Notes: generated from the letters alone by a model not told the origin. Positions 8,842 to 15,305 are shown, counted from the first letter of the stretch. The stretch is DNA of 64,000 nucleotides from WGMI01 sp041739275 (GCA_041739275.1 JBGSOF010000052.1:26821-90820), one strand, 5' to 3'. A program made the numbers and translations.

Positions 8842-9819
8842 ATGGATTGGGTACGGCTCGAAGACAAAGGGCTTTTTTGTGAACCCGCGGGGGTTTGGCT
8901 CGATCCGTGGCGGCCGGTAGAAAAGGCGGTGATTACGCATGCGCATTCCGACCACGCCCGCCCGGGGCACGGTTCCTATTTATGCTCAGAACGAACGGCT
9001 CCGGTGCTCAAGTCGCGGATTCTCGGGGCGGCCATTCAAACCTTAAAGTGGGGCGAAACCATCTTATTGAATTCGGTGTCGCTCAGCCTTCATCCTGCGG
9101 GCCATATCCCGGGTTCGGCTCAGATTCGGCTGGAATACAAGGGAGAGGTCTGCGTGTTTACGGGCGACTACAAGCTGCAACACGATGGTCTTTCGGAGCC
9201 GTTCGAACCGGTTCAATGCCATCGATTTATTACGGAATGCACTTTTGGAATGCCTGTTTTTCGCTGGCCTGATCCTGAAGAAGTGGCCTTGGAGATGCTC
9301 GATTGGATTGAGCGGAATGCGGCTGAAGACAAACCCAGCTTGCTTTCGGTTTATTCGCTGGGCAAGGCGCAGAGGGTGATGAAGTTGCTCGAAAATCGCG
9401 CGCGCTTTTTTGTGCACCCTACCATTGACGTTCTGAACAAGGCGTATGCGAGTTCGGGCTTGACATTGCCCGAAAGCGAGGTGTTTCGATCAAATGCTTC
9501 GTTTCAAGGGCCCTGTCTTTTCTTGGCTCCTCCGGGGGCTTTGCGTTCGCTCAAGTTTGCTCAAAAAGTCGAGCCTTCGGTGGCCATGGCGTCGGGCTGG
9601 ATGGCCATTCGCGGGATGCGCCGCCGCAGTGGTTTTGAAATGGGTTTTGTGATCAGCGACCACGCAGACTGGAAAGCGCTCAACCGCGCTGTGTTGCTGA
9701 GCGAGGCGGAACGAATTGACGCCACCCACGGCTATTCTGAGATCTTCGCGCGTTTTTGGCGAGAACGGGGCAAAGACGCCCGGGTTTTGAAGACGGATTT
9801 CGAGGGGGATGGGGATTGA
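8842..9819 (+). CDS. Ligase-associated DNA exonuclease (metallo-beta-lactamase/beta-CASP type)
   Basis: A 325-residue metallo-beta-lactamase fold protein with the metal motif HAHSDHA at residues 33-39, PAGHIPGSAQ and FTGDYKL. It matches the family that in many bacteria stands next to an ATP-dependent DNA ligase and an Lhr-type helicase in a presumed repair operon. The start ATG gives MDWVRLEDKG; upstream in-frame codons overlap the divergent RidA gene. No ligase or helicase follows here. Instead the gene ends at the edge of the A+T-rich cassette island. Function is by family; activity is not shown. Confidence 0.85.
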   Translation: MDWVRLEDKGLFCEPAGVWLDPWRPVEKAVITHAHSDHARPGHGSYLCSERTAPVLKSRILGAAIQTLKWGETILLNSVSLSLHPAGHIPGSAQIRLEYKGEVCVFTGDYKLQHDGLSEPFEPVQCHRFITECTFGMPVFRWPDPEEVALEMLDWIERNAAEDKPSLLSVYSLGKAQRVMKLLENRARFFVHPTIDVLNKAYASSGLTLPESEVFRSNASFQGPCLFLAPPGALRSLKFAQKVEPSVAMASGWMAIRGMRRRSGFEMGFVISDHADWKALNRAVLLSEAERIDATHGYSEIFARFWRERGKDARVLKTDFEGDGD

Positions 9820-10249
9820 GGGGGCTAGCGGATGTGCCGGGGGAAGGGCGAACGGGGATTGGACGGTTCTCCTGCACTCGGCCTTGGCTCCAGCCTAGGC
9901 CGGACTTTTGCGGGCAGCTCCAGCTGACCAACATTTTCTAGGACAGATGGTATATCGCATCCCGGAGGCTACGGCAAAACAAGGACGTAGACAGAGCCAA
10001 CGCCCAGGGGGGCAGGTTCCAAGAGCGTGCTTTTCTGATGTCGAGCCGTTGCGTACTTTTAGTTCGGAATGGACAGCTTTGTTTAGGTGCTGCTTTAAAG
10101 CGAGTAAGGTCAAAGGCCAGTGATTCTACCTAAGGTCCATTAAGCGAGAATTTGGCTGATAATGTGTAGTCCTTACAAAAGAGAACAAAAATTAGACCGA
10201 CACAACAAACAGGTGCGTTTAGGGATAGGAAAACTTCGCAGATAAGTAA
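9820..10249. other. ORF-free spacer between exonuclease gene and cassette island
   Basis: No credible gene is seen. The first 220 bases are G+C-rich like the chromosome and include a strong hairpin (9879-9902). Composition turns A+T-rich from about 10,130 onward. The spacer may hold the left junction of the island and decayed remains of a gene, but no protein similarity is recognisable in any frame. Confidence 0.5.
9879..9902 (+). terminator. Hairpin after exonuclease gene
   Basis: CGGCCTTGGCT and AGCCTAGGCCG form an 11-base stem with one mismatch and a tight loop, 60 bases after the stop, followed by ACTTTTG. The T-run is short, so termination is likely but not certain. Confidence 0.5.
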
Positions 10250-10262
10250 GTTTGCTGGCATT
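10250..10262 (+). repeat. Candidate R' core box at the start of cassette 1
   Basis: GTTTGCTGGCATT matches 11 of 13 positions of the reverse complement of AACGCCAGCTAAC (11,016-11,028), the box closing the same cassette. The left half of its own repeat was not identified upstream, so this is the weakest of the four boundary calls. Confidence 0.45.
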
Positions 10263-10276
10263 AAAAAGGAAAAACA

Positions 10277-11017
10277 ATGAAACGAAATCTAATCTTGACA
10301 ATTACTTTTTTTGCTCCACTTTTCATATTTGGACAAAAGGCAGATACTTTCTATTATGACAAAAACTGGAAGGAATGTGAAAGAGATTTGGCATTTTATT
10401 ATGGCCTTAAAGACCTTGATAAAAACTATTGTGGTGTCGAAAATTATTTTTATTTGACAGGACAAAAACATTCCTTGAAAAATATTTATAATGGAAGTCA
10501 ACACGGTAAAGCTGTCTGGTGGTATAAGAATGATGCAAAATGGTGCGAGGGATATTATAAAAACGGTTTGAAGGATAGTTTATGGACTTTCTGGTATCCT
10601 TCTGGTCAGATGGAATCGCAAGGATTCTATAAGGACACCATTGGAACAGATTGGAAATATTGGGATGAAAAGGGAAATCAGTTGTACAATTGCGAAGATG
10701 TTGACATACCTCCACTCTTTGGAAATGAGAAGAAACCTAATAAAAGCGCGAAAAGTTTGTCGAATTATATTGCAGAAAATACTAAGTACCCAGATGTAGG
10801 AATGGCAAAAAAACTTGAAGGGCGTGTATTAGTATATTTTGTGATTGACGAAAGTGGGAATGTCGTTGATCTCAAAGTAATAGAAGGGATTAATCATTAT
10901 CTGGATGATGAAGCAAAAAGAATAATCGAAAATCTTCCAAAGTGGAAACCTGCTATGCATAATGGTAAAAACGTAAGGGTGAATTTTAGTACACCAATAA
11001 GATTTAGATTGAATTAA
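10277..11017 (+). CDS. Secreted MORN-like repeat protein with TonB C-terminal domain
   Basis: A 246-residue protein with an N-terminal signal peptide (MKRNLILTITFFAPLFIFGQ). Residues about 65-145 hold repeated W-Y-G strands (KAVWWYKNDAKWCEGYYKNG, DSLWTFWYPSGQMESQGFY) of the MORN/YwqK type. The C-terminal 90 residues match the TonB energy-transducer domain: NTKYPDVGMAKKLEGRVLV, FVIDESGNV and LPKWKPAMHNGK. TonB domains normally contact outer-membrane transporters, but there is no inner-membrane anchor other than the signal sequence. Strong A+T bias and lysine richness set it apart from neighbours. Its stop codon overlaps the start of the following inverted repeat, so it is the payload of cassette 1. 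Role unknown. Confidence 0.8.
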   Translation: MKRNLILTITFFAPLFIFGQKADTFYYDKNWKECERDLAFYYGLKDLDKNYCGVENYFYLTGQKHSLKNIYNGSQHGKAVWWYKNDAKWCEGYYKNGLKDSLWTFWYPSGQMESQGFYKDTIGTDWKYWDEKGNQLYNCEDVDIPPLFGNEKKPNKSAKSLSNYIAENTKYPDVGMAKKLEGRVLVYFVIDESGNVVDLKVIEGINHYLDDEAKRIIENLPKWKPAMHNGKNVRVNFSTPIRFRLN

Positions 11018-11156
11018 CGCCAGCTAACAGCACCTATGCCCAATAGCCATTGAAAGAGCAAATTGAAACAGCAGCGCCCCGCAGAAAACTGGTAGCGGGT
11101 GACAGTGATAAAGCCCGAAAAATGGTTACTGGGCATAGCCGCAAACCGTTGGCATT
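11016..11156 (+). repeat. attC-like imperfect inverted repeat 1
   Basis: A 141-base element. The outer boxes GCTAAC (left) and GTTGGC (right) pair with one G-T wobble. The inner arms CTATGCCCAATAGCCATT (11,034-11,051) and AATGGTTACTGGGCATAG (11,121-11,138) pair at 16 of 18 positions. Spacers between outer and inner boxes differ (5 versus 9 bases), giving the R-spacer-L asymmetry known from attC sites. A variable centre of about 70 bases includes a small CCCGC/GCGGG stem. It begins at the stop codon of the preceding gene. Confidence 0.7.
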
Positions 11157-11233
11157 CATTGTAAAATCTGCACAACGCGGTGACAGCATATTAGAAAAGA
11201 TTTTTTATCTTTGGGATTAATAATTTAAAAAAT

Positions 11234-12082
11234 ATGACCGAGGAAAGTGCGATTAGATTATTTCAGGATCAAAAGGTTAGAGTACAATGGGATAGTGAAA
11301 AAGAGAAATGGTTCTTTTCAATTGTTGATATTGTTGGGATACTAACTGAAAGCCCTAACCCCAGAAAATACTGGAGTGTCCTTAAAACTAGATTAAAACA
11401 AGAAGGAAGTGAGTTGACTACAAAATGTAGTCAACTGAAAATGAAGTCTGGCGATGGTAAGTTTTACATGACAGATGTTGCAGACACAGAACAGCTTTTA
11501 CGATTAATTCAATCTATACCATCACCCAAAGCAGAACCATTTAAAGTTTGGTTGGCAAAAGTTGGATATGAGCGCATAGAAGAAACGGAAGACCCCGAAA
11601 TTGCATTTGACAGGGCAATGGAAACTTATCTTAAAAAAGGATATTCCTCAAACTGGATAAACCAGCGTTTGAAAAGTATCGAGGTTAGAAAGGAGCTAAC
11701 TGATGAATGGGATAATCGTGGAATTAAAAAAGGACTTGAGTATGCGATTCTCACAGACGAGATTACAAAGGCTTGGGCTGGTTTAACGACAAAAGAGTAT
11801 AGGGAATTTAAGGATCTAAAGAAGGAGAATTTGCGAGATAATATGACCAATTTGGAATTGGTTTTAAACATGTTGGCCGAAACATCGACAACTGAACTTT
11901 CAAAAAAGCATAAGCCCAAAACACTTATGGAAAATAAAATAATTGCACGAAAAGGAGGGACAGTTGCAGGTAATGCTAGAAAAGAATTAGAAAAAAAACT
12001 TGGTGATAGTGTAATAAGTCCTTTAAATGCCAAAGAACTTGGTCATCGTTCAAGTAATGAATTAAGTGATAAAGAAGAATAA
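11234..12082 (+). CDS. Bro-N domain (phage antirepressor-like) protein
   Basis: A 282-residue protein whose first 110 residues match the BRO N-terminal domain of prophage antirepressors and baculovirus BRO proteins: FFSIVDIVGILTESPNPRKYWSVLKTRL, then KFYMTDVADTEQLLRLIQSIPSPKAEPFKVWLA split by a short linker. The C-terminal half is helical and charged, ends in ARKGGTVAGNARKELEKKLG, and resembles the chromosomal DinD-like relatives. DNA binding is likely by family; the target is unknown. No phage structural genes are near. It is the sole gene of cassette 2 and is A+T-rich. Confidence 0.82.
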   Translation: MTEESAIRLFQDQKVRVQWDSEKEKWFFSIVDIVGILTESPNPRKYWSVLKTRLKQEGSELTTKCSQLKMKSGDGKFYMTDVADTEQLLRLIQSIPSPKAEPFKVWLAKVGYERIEETEDPEIAFDRAMETYLKKGYSSNWINQRLKSIEVRKELTDEWDNRGIKKGLEYAILTDEITKAWAGLTTKEYREFKDLKKENLRDNMTNLELVLNMLAETSTTELSKKHKPKTLMENKIIARKGGTVAGNARKELEKKLGDSVISPLNAKELGHRSSNELSDKEE

Positions 12083-12089
12083 ACAACAA

Positions 12090-12220
12090 AATGCCAACAA
12101 ATGCTATAACCAATAAGGGTTTTATAGGTTTTCCAAGTGCATCACTCGCATCAAATTTCATGTCGGATGATACTAACGCTGCTCCGATTTCCCTTACTGG
12201 TCATAGCTTGAACGTTATCG
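12090..12220 (+). repeat. attC-like imperfect inverted repeat 2
   Basis: A 131-base element beginning 8 bases after the preceding stop. Arms GCTATAACCAATAAGGG (12,103-12,119) and CCCTTACTGGTCATAGC (12,191-12,207) pair at 15 of 17 positions. Outer boxes are AATGCCAAC (12,090-12,098) and GTTATCG (12,214-12,220). The arms share CTAT..CCAATA and TTACTGG..CATAG with repeat 1, including an A-C mismatch at the same stem position, so the two belong to one family despite different centres. Confidence 0.7.
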
Positions 12221-12262
12221 GTCAGCATAAGAGACGCCACAAAAACAAGAACTAGAAAATAA

Positions 12263-12802
12263 ATGACAGTTTTAGACTTTCCAACAATTAAGACAGAAAG
12301 ACTCTTTTTAAGACAATTTGTTGAGAGTGATTTAGAGCTCGTTTATAGAGGACTTTCAGACCCTGAAATCATAAAATATTACAGAGTAAGTTACAAGACA
12401 CTTGAAGACACAAAAGCCCAAATGCAATTTTTTGCAGACTTAGAAAAAGAAAGGAAAGGAATTTGGTAGGCAGTTTGCTCATTAGACAACAAAACTTTTT
12501 ACGGCGCAGGCGGACTAAACAGTTTAAACAATGAACACAAAAAAGCAGAAATCGGATTTTGGCTTTTGACAGAGTTTTGGTGACAAGGCATAATGACAGA
12601 AGTAATGCCAGTAATATGCAATTACGGTTTTGACAAGTTAGGACTCCACAGAATTGTAGGACTTGTTGAAACAGGTAATTTGAACTGTAAAAACGCAACG
12701 AAAAAACTTGACTTCACGCACGAAGGGAAAATGACAGATTATGAAATAAAAAACGGAAAATTTATAAGTTTAGAGATTTACGCTAAACTTAAAAGCAAAT
12801 GA
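12263..12802 (+). pseudogene. GNAT N-acetyltransferase (RimJ/RimL type) with two in-frame stops
   Basis: Read in one frame the segment encodes a complete GNAT protein of about 179 residues: TERLFLRQFVESDLELVY at the start, YGAGGLNSLNNEHKKAEIGF in the middle, and GLHRIVGLVETGNLNCKNAT, the acetyl-CoA-contacting region, near the end. The frame is broken only by TAG at 12,467 and TGA at 12,581, with no frameshift. The first stop replaces an expected Trp (GIW-stop-AVC), one base from TGG. The second follows EFW before QGIM, one base from TGG or GGA. Otherwise the sequence is intact, which points to recent loss or base-calling errors. It is the first gene of cassette 3. Confidence 0.8.
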
Positions 12803-12826
12803 CAACAGACAAACATTTTGAAAGTT

Positions 12827-13015
12827 ATGAATAAACAAACCAATTACTTTTTTCTTGCAGGAATGTTCTTTGTGGTATTCCTAGTAATGGAATTTACTGA
12901 AATTTATGGTGACTCCGGTTGGTTCAAAGCTTTTCTAATAATACTATCCGTGACTTTTTTGATAACCGGAATTGCAAACAGAAAGAAGATAAACAATGAC
13001 AACGAACAGACATAA
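12827..13015 (+). CDS. Small two-helix membrane protein, unknown
   Basis: A 62-residue protein with two predicted transmembrane helices (about 8-25 and 31-48) and a lysine/asparagine-rich polar tail. I did not recognise a family. The ATG lies 25 bases after the broken acetyltransferase, with no repeat between, so both belong to cassette 3. A TTG three codons upstream is a less likely start. The stop lies just before the third attC-like half site. Confidence 0.5.
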   Translation: MNKQTNYFFLAGMFFVVFLVMEFTEIYGDSGWFKAFLIILSVTFLITGIANRKKINNDNEQT

Positions 13016-13022
13016 AATAGAA

Positions 13023-13050
13023 TGCCGAATCGATAACAGCACTTACCCCA
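13023..13050 (+). repeat. Left half of a third attC-like repeat (island edge)
   Basis: TGCCGAATCGATAACAGCAC followed by TTACCCC resembles the left arm of repeat 1 (GCTAACAGCACCTATGCCC). Its box CGATAAC is the exact complement of the GTTATCG that opens this cassette. No matching right arm (a CTTAC-like inner box followed by GTT) is found before the chromosome resumes at the DnaJ-type gene. The element therefore appears truncated at the right edge. Confidence 0.55.
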
Positions 13051-13122
13051 AAATCTCAGCCGATAAAAGTTGAAGAAAGAATAATTCGCGAAGACCTGCG
13101 CGCCCGGATTCAGTAAATCGGT

Positions 13123-13863
13123 TTATTGGATTCCCCGCTCGGCGCATACAGCTTGATAGGCTTGCTGCACTTTGACAAACTGTTCCTGAGCCGAGCGTTT
13201 CACCTCTGTGCCATAACCCTCAAGTCGGTCGGGGTGAAACTTCATCGCCATGCGTCTGTAGGCCTTTTTAACCTCGTCGTTGCTCGCCTCCGGGCTGATC
13301 TCCAAAATCTCGTAATGATGGGTGCCCTCAGTGGCAAAGAAAGCCCGCATCGCCAGAAAGTCTTTCTCGCTGATGTAGAGATAGCTCGCAATCGTCTTTA
13401 AGATGTTGACCTCGCTCGCGTCGAGCTTGCCATCCGACTCGGCAATCCCAATCAAGAAGTGCATCAACTGCAGCCTGCCCGAATGAGGCATGTTTTTGCG
13501 AATCTGTGCACACACCGAACTCATCGGAATGCGCTGGTCGGCCAATTTCTTAAACAGCCTGAAACTCTCTTGCGCTCGCTCGGGGCCAAAACTCCGAACA
13601 AAATAGCTGCGCACAAACTCAATTTCTTTCGGGCTGCTGTTCCCATCCGCTTTAATCACCACGGCCGCCAGCACGAGCAAGCTCGCCTCGAAATCGGCAG
13701 GCCGAGTATGCCTATTGGCCTTAGACGGTTCAACCGAAGCCAAAGGCTCTCTCTTAAAGGAACTCTCAGCAGCAGCACCGAGCACCAAACCCAGCAAACC
13801 CCCGATCGGTCCTCCGACGGCCCAACCCAATCCCCCCGCAACCCATTTGATGTACTCCGACAT
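13123..13863 (-). CDS. TerB-DnaJ (DjlA-like) co-chaperone
   Basis: A 246-residue protein in three parts. Residues 1-32 form a Gly-rich membrane-associated segment (GGLGWAVGGPIGGLLGLVLG). Residues about 58-170 form a TerB-like helical domain with the acidic KADGNSSPKE and AESDGKLDASE motifs. The C-terminal J domain (about 182-246) carries HPD at 210-212. This is the DjlA arrangement, suggesting a membrane-tethered co-chaperone for DnaK. I chose the ATG giving MSEYIKWV; a frame five codons longer has no support. It faces the right edge of the cassette island. Confidence 0.88.
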   Translation of the reverse strand: MSEYIKWVAGGLGWAVGGPIGGLLGLVLGAAAESSFKREPLASVEPSKANRHTRPADFEASLLVLAAVVIKADGNSSPKEIEFVRSYFVRSFGPERAQESFRLFKKLADQRIPMSSVCAQIRKNMPHSGRLQLMHFLIGIAESDGKLDASEVNILKTIASYLYISEKDFLAMRAFFATEGTHHYEILEISPEASNDEVKKAYRRMAMKFHPDRLEGYGTEVKRSAQEQFVKVQQAYQAVCAERGIQ

Positions 13864-14025
13864 AGAAAAGAAAAGCAAGATACCAAAGATGTGAAGCCCG
13901 CCAAGCGGTGTTTTGCCTGTCAGCCCCTGAATTCAAAGAAAACTCAAGCAAACCTCTCTTCGAGAAGACCTCTATCAAAAAGTGAGATCGAAAAATGAAA
14001 ATACCCGTTTCAAGGGAGCATAAAA

Positions 14026-14046
14026 AAAGCGCCTCGAGGGCGCTTT
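14026..14046 (-). terminator. Rho-independent terminator for leftward transcription
   Basis: An 8-base perfect stem AAAGCGCC/GGCGCTTT with a five-base loop. On the minus strand it is followed by a run of seven T. It lies about 110 bases beyond the stop of the 33-residue peptide gene and would end its transcript. Confidence 0.75.
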
Positions 14047-14154
14047 GAGTGCGGCGCGGAAATATCCGCTATTTAAATTCCATCATTCAATTCACTCAAT
14101 CTCAAAAGCCTTAAAGCAGACTTGTCGAGATTGTGAATCCCCGGAAAGGTCTGC

Positions 14155-14256
14155 TTACACTCCCGCGACCATAATGGCGAAAGCCACGATGGCAGCGATC
14201 AAAGCGACGACTCCTCCGATCTGAATGGTCATTTTGGTTTTGTCTGTCAGTTCCAT
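14155..14256 (-). CDS. 33-residue single-helix membrane peptide
   Basis: A short frame from ATG to TAA encoding MELTDKTKMTIQIGG and then a 17-residue hydrophobic helix of Val, Ala, Ile and Phe, ending AGV. It has its own signals: a GGAG two bases before the ATG, a Bacteroidota-type promoter upstream (14,299-14,330), an 8-base inverted repeat starting at the stop and a clear terminator at 14,026-14,046. The charged N-terminus and single helix suggest an inner-membrane peptide, perhaps a small modulator of a larger membrane protein or a type I toxin-like peptide. No family was recognised. Confidence 0.6.
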   Translation of the reverse strand: MELTDKTKMTIQIGGVVALIAAIVAFAIMVAGV

Positions 14257-14298
14257 AACTCCAGTGTTTAAGTTTTCCAACATTTCTTTGCGACGTAA

Positions 14299-14330
14299 TA
14301 AAATTAGAGAAAGTCAAAGAGTTGTCCAAA
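14299..14330 (-). promoter_or_regulatory. Candidate promoter of the 33-residue peptide gene
   Basis: On the minus strand TTTG, 20 bases, then TAATTTTA: one mismatch to the -7 consensus TAnnTTTG and a perfect -33. The ATG follows about 42 bases after the -7 box. Confidence 0.5.
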
Positions 14331-14404
14331 TCAATTTGTTAACGATTCAGTCAGCGGAAATTATTATAACACCAAAGTGCCTTTTGAGCGAGTCAGTACG
14401 AAGC

Positions 14405-14809
14405 TCAACTGATCGGATTTAACACCACGCTAAAGATGACCACGCTGTTTGGGTCGCGTCCAAAATGAAGTTTTTCAATGGCTTCGGGAATATCCTTAGC
14501 GCGGAAATAAGAAGTGTGCAGCTCGTGCTCGCCCTTGCCCGACCACTGAATGGTGTAGCTATTTCGGCGATCTCGGTAGGTCTTGATGTATTCAGACATC
14601 TGTTCAAGGCAATCGAGGCGATCGCGCCCCTCGACCCAGTGGAAGAGAAAGCTCTGCCTGTGCCTCGGGTTTACGGTGATTAAATTGAGCCGCACTTCGC
14701 GATCGGCCTCAGTAAACTCAAAGAGCAAAGACGTGTCTCCCAAAGACAAATACGATTCGATTTCGCGCTGAAGTGCGGCGATTTTGAGGTTTTGTTGATC
14801 GGCGGTCAT
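14405..14809 (-). CDS. Uncharacterised protein, 134 residues
   Basis: A soluble 134-residue protein without signal peptide. It starts with a helical segment (LKIAALQREIESYLS), continues with alternating strands (EVRLNLITVNPRHRQSFLFHW), then a helix LDCLEQMSEYIKTYRD and a mixed C-terminus ending IFSVVLNP. I do not recognise the family. Composition and codon use match the chromosome, so it looks like a resident gene. It is 15 bases from the secreted protein gene at 14,825 on the same strand. Confidence 0.6.
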   Translation of the reverse strand: MTADQQNLKIAALQREIESYLSLGDTSLLFEFTEADREVRLNLITVNPRHRQSFLFHWVEGRDRLDCLEQMSEYIKTYRDRRNSYTIQWSGKGEHELHTSYFRAKDIPEAIEKLHFGRDPNSVVIFSVVLNPIS

Positions 14810-14824
14810 GATAGGTCCGTAGGG

Positions 14825-15295
14825 TTAAGGATGGCTGAGAAAAAGCCTGAGATCTCCGAAGTCGAGGATGAGGTAATGGCTATCCAGATAATGAACGCCC
14901 CAGCGGTCGATTTCTTCTCCGCCGGGTTCGGCACTCAAGATGATGTGGCGTCCGCTCTGTCGATAAAAAACCTCAATGGGTCCGTTCGGGTTCGCCGAAG
15001 GATCGGGATTGAACGGTTTCAAACTCAACACCCCTGCCGAAAAGTGGTAGACATCAGGCACAGCCTCTTGCAGTCTTTCGGCATCCACTCCGCCCACTTT
15101 TGCCAAAGTAGCCGTATCGGCATAGGCGAGGGCCTCCCAGGGAGCGCTCTCCAAAACTTGAATCGCATTTTCGGGAAGAGGGGCAAACTCACCGGACATC
15201 AACGAAACGACCAATGCCACGGGATCTGCCTGAGGCTGAGCCGACAATTCAAAGCAACGAACTCCGAACACGGTCAAAAGAGCGAACAGCCGCAT
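14825..15295 (-). CDS. Secreted uncharacterised protein, 156 residues
   Basis: Begins with a signal peptide (MRLFALLTVFGVRCFELSAQ), giving a periplasmic or secreted mature protein of about 136 residues. The body is rich in short strands and acidic residues (SLMSGEFAPLPENAIQVLES; GWGVHYLD-like end). No family was recognised. I chose the ATG with the signal peptide; the longer frame runs through the divergent rsmI start, 10 bases away. It forms a leftward pair with the 134-residue gene. Confidence 0.6.
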   Translation of the reverse strand: MRLFALLTVFGVRCFELSAQPQADPVALVVSLMSGEFAPLPENAIQVLESAPWEALAYADTATLAKVGGVDAERLQEAVPDVYHFSAGVLSLKPFNPDPSANPNGPIEVFYRQSGRHIILSAEPGGEEIDRWGVHYLDSHYLILDFGDLRLFLSHP

Positions 15296-15305
15296 CTTTG
15301 ACGCA

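Larger units (their letters stand above)
10250..13050 (+). mobile_element. Integron-like gene cassette array without integrase
   Basis: Three successive units, each a rightward gene (or pair) closed by an attC-like inverted repeat that begins within 0-16 bases of the last stop codon. Unit 1 runs from 10,250 to the repeat at 11,016, unit 2 from 11,148 to 12,090 and unit 3 from 12,214 to about 13,037. In units 2 and 3 the first bases (GTTGGCATT; GTTATCG) are the exact reverse complement of the box at the unit's end (AATGCCAAC; CGATAAC). In unit 1 the match is 11 of 13. This is the hallmark of excisable cassettes sharing a recombination site. No integrase gene or attI site is in the window. The DNA is much richer in A+T than its flanks. 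Confidence 0.65.

Noticed and set aside
12090..12220. attC-like repeats as simple Rho-independent terminators
   Set aside because: The arms are long, separated by about 70 bases, lack a T-run and share boxes across cassettes, unlike terminators such as those at 14,026 or 47,685.
12581..12583. TGA and TAG in the acetyltransferase as reassigned Trp codons
   Set aside because: All other genes here use TGA and TAG as stops and TGG for Trp, so code change is not supported.
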